Positions 57,501 through 64,000 of a stretch of 64,000 nucleotides of DNA are shown here, one piece after another (within the stretch, counting starts at the first letter, position 1; each line of letters begins with the position of its first letter). Source of the stretch: Anomaloglossus baeobatrachus (taxonomy: Eukaryota; Chordata; Amphibia; Anura; Aromobatidae). The stretch covers positions 125,438,882-125,502,881 of the forward strand of contig NC_134364.1 in assembly GCF_048569485.1 (NCBI RefSeq). Direction: 5' to 3'. The notes beneath the pieces are model-generated. The model did not search any database. It saw only the letters and a program-made list of their open reading frames with translations, and had not been told where the DNA came from. The position numbers were made by a program, and so were the translations under genes.

Positions 57501-58160
57501 TCCTGGTAGTAGTGCCTGTGAAGGACCAGACAGCCAGAACAGCAGCTAGAGCATTCCAGGCATACTTTTGTCGGCCTCACGGTTATCCGGAAAGGGTACT
57601 GACTGATCAAGGTCCTGCATTCGAGGCCGAAGTGTTCCAAGAGTTCTGTAACATGTACGGCTGTAAGAAAATCCGAACAACACCGTACCACCCCCAAACC
57701 AATGGATTGTGCGAGAAGATGAACCATGTGGTTATTGATATGCTGAAGACTCTACCTCTGGAAGAAAGGAAAAAATGGCCAGAGAAGTTACCAGATCTAG
57801 TAGACCTGTACAACCATATCCCAGTAAATTCGACCAACTGCAGCCCTGCTTACCTGATGCGAGCAAGACCTGGCAAGTTGCCTTTAGACTTTGAGATGGG
57901 GACTGTGTCACCTGAAGCGGTTCAGGAGATAGAAGATTGGGATACAGAGCGACAACAGCAGTACCGCAAAGTCCAGGAATGCGTAGAAAGGAGCCTGTCC
58001 CAAGCAAGAACGAGACAAGAGCAGAACTACAATCAAACAGCTCCAGCAACTCCCTTAGCACCTGGAGAACAGGTCCTCAAGAAAAAGCGGAGGGCGCATA
58101 AATTAGATGATCAGTGGGAGAATGAACCCTACACCATTATTCCCTCCAACTTTGACAATA
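54588..58160 (+). pseudogene. Gypsy family C pol region (fossil)
   Basis: Domains in order: aspartic protease (ALLDTGSQVTTIPYKLYKRY near 54.64 kb), reverse transcriptase (about 55.55-56.25 kb; MRMRVDYRQINRIT, FSTLDLTSGYWQVP, YLDDVIVYSKTY), RNase H (about 56.45-56.85 kb; LYTDASNVGLGAVLSQ, AGKKNNNADALSRMP), integrase (about 57.2-57.9 kb; zinc finger HDKAGHFGWKKLE with CRDCGPC, and the DDE core with ALDHVKL, LTDQGPAFE and TNGLCEKMNHV). Standard gypsy order. A handful of breaks, so treated as a fossil. Confidence 0.9.
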
Positions 58161-58165
58161 GTAAG

Positions 58166-58634
58166 AAGGAGAAAATAGATGTCCGCTCACCTATAGCCGA
58201 AGGGGGAACCACCGCATCCAGGACTTGTGCACGGAATGGGGAACCGGCAATCCAAGTAAGTAAAGGGAGGAACTCCAGCAGCAAAGTCCAAGGATAATAA
58301 AACCAAATTCTTTATTGATTCATTTTAAAAATTACATAAAAATATCCAGACAGGGTCCTGTGCAAACAGAGGACGCGTTTCGAACCGGATGGTTCTTAGT
58401 CAGTCTCTGGGGAATGAATGAAAACTGGACTAATTCAAATAAGCTGAGAACCCAGTGAGGACAAGGTGGGCGGAGAGTAAGCACCAGGAGGAAAGGGAGG
58501 GGTAGGAAAAAAGAGAAAGAGAAAAAAAAAGAAAAAGAAAGAGAAACACCAGATTTCATACATATATATTCAATAAATGAAATACAAATCACTTGGTTTT
58601 ATTATCCTTGGACTTTGCTGCTGGAGTTCCTCCC
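58166..58634. mobile_element. 469-bp Penelope-like insert with hammerhead-like motif
   Basis: Flanked by the 15-bp duplication TTTGACAATAGTAAG (58151-58165, 58635-58649). It contains a perfect 41-bp inverted repeat (58265-58305 and 58594-58634). On the - strand, 58403-58372 reads CTGACTA, then stem GAACC, loop ATCC, stem GGTTC, then GAAAC and GCGTC. This resembles the hammerhead ribozyme core carried by vertebrate Penelope-like elements, with one core base unlike the consensus CUGANGA. No reverse transcriptase is present. The class is inferred. Confidence 0.5.
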
Positions 58635-58649
58635 TTTGACAATAGTAAG

Positions 58650-59250
58650 GTATGCCTCATAAGCAAAGATGAAGGCAAGACCTATCAAGCCGTTTCTCGA
58701 GACCGCCTGAAAGCGTGCCCTGAACGGTGCAGAATCCAAAAAGAAGTAGAAGAAGTACAAGAAAGTCCCCAAAGTCAAGAAAAAGAGGAAGAGATGATCC
58801 AAACAATCCTTGGAAAATTCCCCAAAACTTGGACCCGAATAAACAATGCCATAGTGGTACCAGTCTTGACGTTCCCGCAGTTGGTCGAGCCAGAAACAGA
58901 AGAGGTTCCAGATCCACCTAAAGAACCGTCCGCTCCAACACAAGATGACACGCCAGCAGTAGAACAGGAGGCTCAACCCCCTGCCAGTGGTGAACCTGCT
59001 GTACCCTTGGCGAATCTGAGACCCCGTAGGCAACCAACATACATCCCTGTCAGGGTTAGGCCTACCAATTACACGGGGGGGGGCAGACACTCCAAGTAGT
59101 CATGGACAAACCCCAGAGCTACGCCGGTCCCAACGTAGCACTCGGGGACAGCCCCCTCCAAGGTATAGAACATAGAAAGTAAAATACCTAACAGAGTGTA
59201 AATAGTTATGTGAAAATGTCTTGTATGTAATGTTTTGTTTTAGGTGATTA
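58650..59250 (+). other. Gypsy pol tail and 3' internal region
   Basis: Encodes the C-terminal pol tail (for example FPQLVEPETEEVPDPPKEPS and VPLANLRPRRQPT), basic and proline-rich. The same tail lies at about 33.9-34.2 and 41.95-42.26 kb on the - strand. A non-coding stretch follows up to the polypurine tract. Confidence 0.7.
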
Positions 59251-59595
59251 AGTAAATGGACAATTGGGCCACTGGACTATGGGTGGCCAACACTGTAATT
59301 GTACATAGTTAGCACCAGTGTGCTCAACACCCCTGAAGAAAAACCCGTCCGGCGTGCATAAAGTGGGGTCATCAATGCTCTGACGCACGCCCAGAGCCTA
59401 CGTTGGGGGTTTGATCGCGGCGGGTCCCCCATGGAGCAGTGTAATGGACACCCGGCAGGGAGCCACACTGGACTCTTATAGTAGTGTTTAAGTTTGTAAC
59501 GTTTAAGTAATGCGCCTCCCATAATGGGATGAAATGTTCTAACATGTTATGTTTGTTTCTACAGTCCGGGAGTACTGAATTTAACTAAGGGGGAG

Positions 59596-60680
59596 TGTGG
59601 CGCCCCAGGACCTGGTCGCCACAACAGCATTGCCCTCCCAAAGGGTTAATGCTGAGCCTGGAGGTAATTGGGAGATCTATTGGCCAGTAAGTTTAACATC
59701 CAACGCAGTTCTCCCTCCGGCCAGCAGGGGGAGCTCTGAACCTGGAATTCCAGGGAGCATTCCTTAAGTCTGACCTGAGGGAGGAAGTAGTGTGCAGTCT
59801 GTAGAAAGGAAGCAAAGAGAACAGACGCAGAGTAGTGCTGCCTTGTGGAACTGGGGCCTAGAGCTGGAATAGCTTGGCCCAGTGAAGCAGGAGGAGCAGA
59901 GAGGCACAGAAGAGACTCGGACATCGGAGTCTGTGGTTGCCAGGGTATAAAATCCTTCCCTGGTAGCCGAATCCGGAGGGCAGGAGAGCTGCAAGCCCCC
60001 TGGCCCAGAAGTAATCTGAAGGTACAGCTGCATCCCAAGGGCCCGGTGTGGACTCCAGCAGAGAAGCACCAGAGAGGGCCTGCGCAGTCTACCACACAGA
60101 GAAAGGGACGAACCACTGGTCCCAGCAGCAGGAGGGCCTTTGCTAAATTCAGAGTGCAGGGTCCTATAATAGTAAAGAAAAGAAAGATTAGGGAGTAGGC
60201 CTCATACTCAACTGGCCAAAGATCACCCCCAGGCACTTCCAGGCCGGCCGGACCATCTTTACCATCTGTGACGGTCTCCCTGGACTAAACTGCTGCCGAG
60301 TAAAAGAGGAGAAGGTAAAGAGACTGTTGTTCGTGCCTGTTTCTTTTATTGCCTGTCGGCCCTGCACCGTGTTATCCACACAACACCATAGATTTTCACG
60401 AGCACCAACAGTGTCCCCGGGGCACCGCTCCACCTGTGGGGAGCAGTACCACCATTACTGCCGTATAATCACCCCGGAGGCCTCACACAGCAGCGGCGGC
60501 TTAATAGCCGCAAACCACAGGTGGCGTCACGAAACAAGTACTTTAATTGCTCCCAAGTCACCAGCCATATTTAAACTGACACCCACCAGGGCCACGGAGT
60601 CGGGCCCCGTCACCACTGACTACCCCCGGACTAGTCCAGCCCGGCACCGGGTGTCCCATAGCCCTGGGGTGGGCGAGTCA
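59596..60680 (+). repeat. 3' LTR of the full-length gypsy element
   Basis: 1085 bp. In the region around 60446-60520 it carries ATCACCCCGGAGGCCTCA and GGCGGCTTAATAGCCGC, which the 5' LTR lacks but the - strand copies have (in reverse). Confidence 0.92.
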
Positions 60681-61065
60681 CTAGCAATGTCTCCCATGTA
60701 TACAGGCAGGTTGTCAGTGATGGGGTGGGCTAGCAATGTCTCCCATGTGTACAGGCAGGTTGTCAGTGATGGGGTGGGCTAGCAATGTCTCCCATGTATA
60801 CAGGCAGGTTGTCAGTGATGGGGTGGGCTAGCAATGTCTCCCATGTGTGCAGGCAGGTTGTCAGTGATGGGGTGGGCTAGCAATGTCTCCCATGTATACA
60901 GGCAGGTTGTCAGTGATGGGGTGGGCTAGCAATGTCTCCCATGTATACAGGCAGGTTGTCAGTGATGGGGTGGGCTAGCAATGTCTCCCATGTATACAGG
61001 CAGGTTGTCAGTGATGGGGTGGGCTAGCAATGTCTCCCATGTATACAGGCAGGCTGTCAGTGATA
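60681..61065. repeat. 49-bp minisatellite, right part
   Basis: About eight further copies of the unit of 51300-52199, starting with the duplicated CTAG of the gypsy insertion. Confidence 0.96.
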
Positions 61066-61144
61066 AGAAACTATTTTCAACATAAGCAAATGTATCATAT
61101 TGCCAAATATGGCCGATTAATCAGGATAAATATATTTTGCTTAA

Positions 61145-62093
61145 AGGGAACCTGTCATCAGAAATTTAGCTATAAAGCTAAAAGTTCCCCCCTCTGCAGC
61201 TCCTGGGCTGCATTCTAGGAAGCTTCCTATAGTTTTTGTGGCACCTTTTATCCCAAAATAAACACTTTGTAAACTGGTACCTTTTTCGTATGTAAATTTC
61301 TTAAATTTTCCATGTGGGCGGGCTGCCTGGGGTCCGTTGCTGTTCCTCCAGCATAATTACGCCGCCCCCGAACGCTGATTTTGAAGCTCATGACACCGCC
61401 CCTGGGTGCCCGTGGTCCCGCGCATGCGCTGTTCCACAGTAGCGGTGCCGTGCACTGTGTGCACGTGTGACCGCTGTGACGCTTTGCGCGGGCACGAGGT
61501 TATGGGCGGCGCTGTTAGTGTCATCAGTAAGTGCCGCCCATAACCTCGTGACCGCACTTTCCCCTATTCCTCCAGCGCTCCTCCCATCTATTTCCTGCTG
61601 CTGAGCAGGATGGGAAGGAGGTGACGTCCGGTCATCGGGCCAGCGAGCGCTTGCGCATAACGCTGGAGGAATTGGGGAAAGTGCGGTCACGAGGTTATGG
61701 GCGGCACTTACTGATGACACTAACAGCGTCGCCCATAACCTCGTGCCCGCGCAAAGCGTCACAGCGGTCACACGTGCACACAGTGCACGGCACCGCTACT
61801 GTGGAACAGCGCATGCGCGGGACCACGGGCACCCAGGGGCGGTGTCATGAGCTTTCAAAATCAGCGTTCGGGGGCGGCGTAATTATGCTGGAGGAACAGC
61901 AACGGACCCCAGGCAGCCCGCCCACATGGAAAATTTAAGAAATTTACATACGAAAAGGTACCAGTTTACAAAGTGTTTATTTTGGGATAAAAGGTGCCAC
62001 AAAAACTATAGGAAGCTTCCTAGAATGCAGCCCAGGAGCTGCAGAGGGGGGAACTTTTAGCTTTATAGCTAAATTTCTGATGACAGGTTCCCT
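61145..62093. mobile_element. piggyBac-type foldback MITE with 433-bp arms
   Basis: Flanked by TTAA on both sides (61141-61144, 62094-62097). Ends AGGGAACCTGTCATCAG and CTGATGACAGGTTCCCT. The two arms, 61145-61577 and 61661-62093, are the same length and differ at only about four positions by eye. The spacer is 83 bp. Each arm contains a smaller hairpin (CACGAGGTTATGGGCGGC against GCCGCCCATAACCTCGTG). The TTAA target suggests piggyBac-type mobilisation. It has no coding capacity. Confidence 0.85.
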
Positions 62094-62097
62094 TTAA

Positions 62098-62275
62098 AGA
62101 GTAAATAGGCCCCAAGGAAAATCGCAGAACTATGGAAGAAAAAGAAGTGATCCGACATCGTTGATGCAAAAAAGTAATCTTTATTGTACAGGGTGAAAAA
62201 AGTGGGAATAATGTGACCACACAATAGTCAAAAGAGAGACACTCAATTCCCATACAGGAGATATACAGTTAGGTC
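62098..62275. other. Short unassigned stretch between foldback and Tc1 element
   Basis: AT-rich sequence with GTAATCTTTATTGTACAGG. It may be the end of another retroelement that continues after the Tc1 insertion at 63917, but no family was recognised. Confidence 0.35.
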
Positions 62276-63916
62276 CAGAAATATTTGGACAGTGACACAA
62301 GTTTTGTTATTTTAGCTGTTTACAAAAACATGTTCAGAAATACAATTCTATATATAATATGGGCTGAAAGTGCACACTCCCAGCTGCAATATGAGAGTTT
62401 TCACATCCAAATCGGAGAAAGGGTTTAGGAATCATAGCTCTGTAATGCATAGCCTCCTCTTTTTCAAGGGACCAAAAGTAATTGGACAAGGGACTCTAAG
62501 GGCTGCAATTAACTCTGAGGGCGTCTCCCTCGTTAACCTGTAACCAATGAAGTAGTTAAAAGGTCTGGGGTTGATTACAGGTGTGTGGTTTTGCATTTGG
62601 AAGCTGTTGCTGTGACCAGACAACATGCGGTCTAAGGAACTCTCAATTGAGGTGAAGCAGAACATCCTGAGGCTGAAAAAAAAGAAAAAATCCATCAGAG
62701 AGATAGCAGACATGCTTGGAGTAGCAAAATCAACAGTCGGGTACATTCTGAGAAAAAAGGAATTGACTGGTGAGCTTGGGAACTCAAAAAGGCCTGGGTG
62801 TCCACGGATGACAACAGTGGTGGATGATCGCCGCATACTTTCTTTGGTGAAGAAGAACCCGTTCACAACATCAACTGAAGTCCAGAACACTCTCAGTGAA
62901 GTAGGTGTATCTGTCTCTAAGTCAACAGTAAAGAAAAGACTCCATGAAAGTAAATACAAAGGGTTCACATCTAGATGCAAACCATTCATCAATTCCAAAA
63001 ATAGACAGGCCAGAGTTACATTTGCTGAAAAACACCTCATGAAGCCAGCTCAGTTCTGGAAAAGTATTCTATGGACAGATGAGACAAAAATCAACTTGTA
63101 CCAGAATGATGGGAAGAGAAAAGTTTGGAGAAGAAAGGGAACGGCACATGATCCAAGGCACACCACATCCTCTGTAAAACATGGTGGAGGCAACGTGATG
63201 GCATGGGCACGCATGGCTTTCAATGGCACTGGGTCACTTGTGTTTATTGATGACATAACAGCAGACAAGAGTAGCCGGATGAATTCTGAAGTGTACCGGG
63301 ATATACTTTCAGCCCAGATTCAGCCAAATGCCGCAAAGTTGATCGGACGGCGCTTCATAGTACAGATGGACAATGACCCCAAGCATACAGCCAAAGCTAC
63401 CCAGGAGTTCATGAGTGCAAAAAAGTGGAACATTCTGCAATGGCCAAGTCAATCACCAGATCTTAACCCAATTGAGCATGCATTTCACTTGCTCAAATCC
63501 AGACTTAAGACGGAAAGACCCACAAACAAGCAAGACCTGAAGACTGCGGCTGTAAAGGCCTGGCAAAGCATTAAGAAGGAGGAAACCCAGCGTTTGGTGA
63601 TGTCCATGGGTTCCAGACTTAAGGCAGTGATTGCCTCCAAAGGATTCGCAACAAAATATTGAAAATAAAAATATTTTGTTTAGGTTTGGTTTATTTGTCC
63701 AATTACTTTTGACCTCCTAAAATGTGGAGTGTTTGTAAAGAAATGTGACAATTCCTACAATTTCTATCAGATATTTTTGTTCAAACCTTCAAATTAAACG
63801 TTACAATCTGCACTTGAATTCTGTTGTAGAGGTTTCATTTCAAATCCAATGTGGTGGCATGCAGAGCCCAACTCGCCAAAATTGTGTCACTGGCCAAAGA
63901 TTTCTGGACCTAACTG
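62276..63916 (+). mobile_element. Tc1-like DNA transposon, apparently complete
   Basis: 1641 bp with terminal inverted repeats CAGTTAGGTCCAGAAATATT at left and, read in reverse, CAGTTAGGTCCAGAAATCTT at right, flanked by TA (62274-62275, 63917-63918). One open transposase gene lies inside. The inverted ends are imperfect after about 30 bp. The end sequence resembles the widespread fish and frog Tc1-like group that includes Passport/PPTN, from memory. Confidence 0.9.
62625..63662 (+). CDS. Tc1-like transposase, uninterrupted
   Basis: 345 codons, a normal length for the family (about 340). Transposase binds the inverted repeats and catalyses cut-and-paste transposition into TA. Paired helix-turn-helix N-terminus: IREIADMLGVAKSTVGYILR (about residues 24-43) and TSTEVQNTLSEVGVSVSKST (about 86-105). 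The catalytic DD34E triad is present: first Asp in ILWTDETKINL, second in VQMDNDPKHTAK, Glu in SPDLNPIEHAF, 34 residues after the first Asp of DND. A glycine-rich box (VKHGGGNVMAW) is intact. A basic KKKKK run near residue 20 sits in an A-rich stretch. No stop or frameshift was seen, so it may be functional. Confidence 0.92.
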   Translation: MRSKELSIEVKQNILRLKKKKKSIREIADMLGVAKSTVGYILRKKELTGELGNSKRPGCPRMTTVVDDRRILSLVKKNPFTTSTEVQNTLSEVGVSVSKSTVKKRLHESKYKGFTSRCKPFINSKNRQARVTFAEKHLMKPAQFWKSILWTDETKINLYQNDGKRKVWRRKGTAHDPRHTTSSVKHGGGNVMAWARMAFNGTGSLVFIDDITADKSSRMNSEVYRDILSAQIQPNAAKLIGRRFIVQMDNDPKHTAKATQEFMSAKKWNILQWPSQSPDLNPIEHAFHLLKSRLKTERPTNKQDLKTAAVKAWQSIKKEETQRLVMSMGSRLKAVIASKGFATKY

Positions 63917-64000
63917 TATGTATCAACGACCATATGTACGATATCAAAAATTATGACAAAAGCAAAGTGATATGGCAGATATAATATGGAATATAAACAG

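Larger units (their letters stand above)
52200..60680 (+). mobile_element. Full-length Ty3/gypsy family C element
   Basis: 8481 bp with 5' LTR 52200-53249, 3' LTR 59596-60680 and a perfect 4-bp duplication CTAG (52196-52199, 60681-60684) within the 49-bp array. Order: candidate primer-binding site TTGGCATCACGAACAGG just after the 5' LTR, gag, protease, RT, RNase H, integrase, a proline-rich pol tail, and the polypurine tract AACTAAGGGGGAG. Outside one patch the LTRs differ by only about 1 percent, so the insertion is recent. Pol looks broken in a few places (about two to four) and a 469-bp element is inserted near the 3' end of pol, so this is a young fossil. Confidence 0.93.

Noticed and set aside
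63745-63984. 79-codon frame after the transposase
   Set aside because: It covers the right inverted repeat of the Tc1 element and its flank; no coding signal.

Overview
The window is 64 kb of vertebrate nuclear DNA, most likely from an anuran amphibian with a large, repeat-rich genome. The evidence is the intron-containing tetrapod gene pair IL6R and SHE, multi-kilobase minisatellites, and a frog-like mix of mobile elements (Tc1/mariner, PIF/Harbinger-type and piggyBac-type MITEs, Helitron-like sequence, Ty3/gypsy elements including a Gmr1-like one). The species cannot be named from sequence alone.

Host genes lie in the left 28 kb. IL6R, the interleukin-6 receptor alpha chain, runs on the + strand from 6140 to 19044. 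Its ten coding exons have compatible splice phases and sum to 1269 nt (422 codons plus stop). SHE, an SH2 adaptor of the Shb family, runs on the - strand from 28099 to 20871. Its six coding exons sum to 1299 nt (432 codons plus stop). The two genes converge tail to tail, as they do in mammals. Most of their larger introns and flanks carry a private tandem array: 18 bp at 1-3376, about 65 bp near 5.5 kb, 21 and 70 bp in IL6R intron 1, 30 and about 35 bp in intron 2, about 46 bp in intron 6, about 96 copies of 41 bp in SHE intron 2, and 33 bp in SHE intron 1. IL6R intron 4 holds an old Tc1 element that itself carries a nested piggyBac-type MITE and a 0.6-kb GGA tract.

From about 29 to 50 kb the DNA is layered mobile elements with no host gene. 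A 60-bp minisatellite was invaded by a Gmr1-like Ty3/gypsy element, in which integrase precedes reverse transcriptase. The region then underwent a tandem duplication of about 8 kb: 30104-34487 matches 38223-42546, and a solo LTR marks the left edge. The duplicated block includes Helitron-like sequence, a 192-bp palindrome and the 3' end of a second gypsy family on the - strand. A longer - strand copy of that family (40409-50025) carries a Harbinger-type MITE, a solo LTR and a chimeric 5' LTR.

From 51.3 to 61.1 kb a 49-bp minisatellite is split by a full-length + strand copy of the same gypsy family (52200-60680) with a perfect 4-bp target duplication. That copy contains a small insert with a hammerhead-ribozyme-like motif, suggesting a Penelope-like origin. 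The right end has a near-perfect foldback with two 433-bp arms (61145-62093) and a Tc1-like transposon with an uninterrupted 345-residue transposase (62276-63916), the best candidate here for a recently active element.

I found no dedicated undescribed multi-gene system. The most interesting signals are architectural: LTR elements sitting inside minisatellites, the duplication and solo-LTR history, the foldbacks, and introns that are almost wholly tandem repeats.
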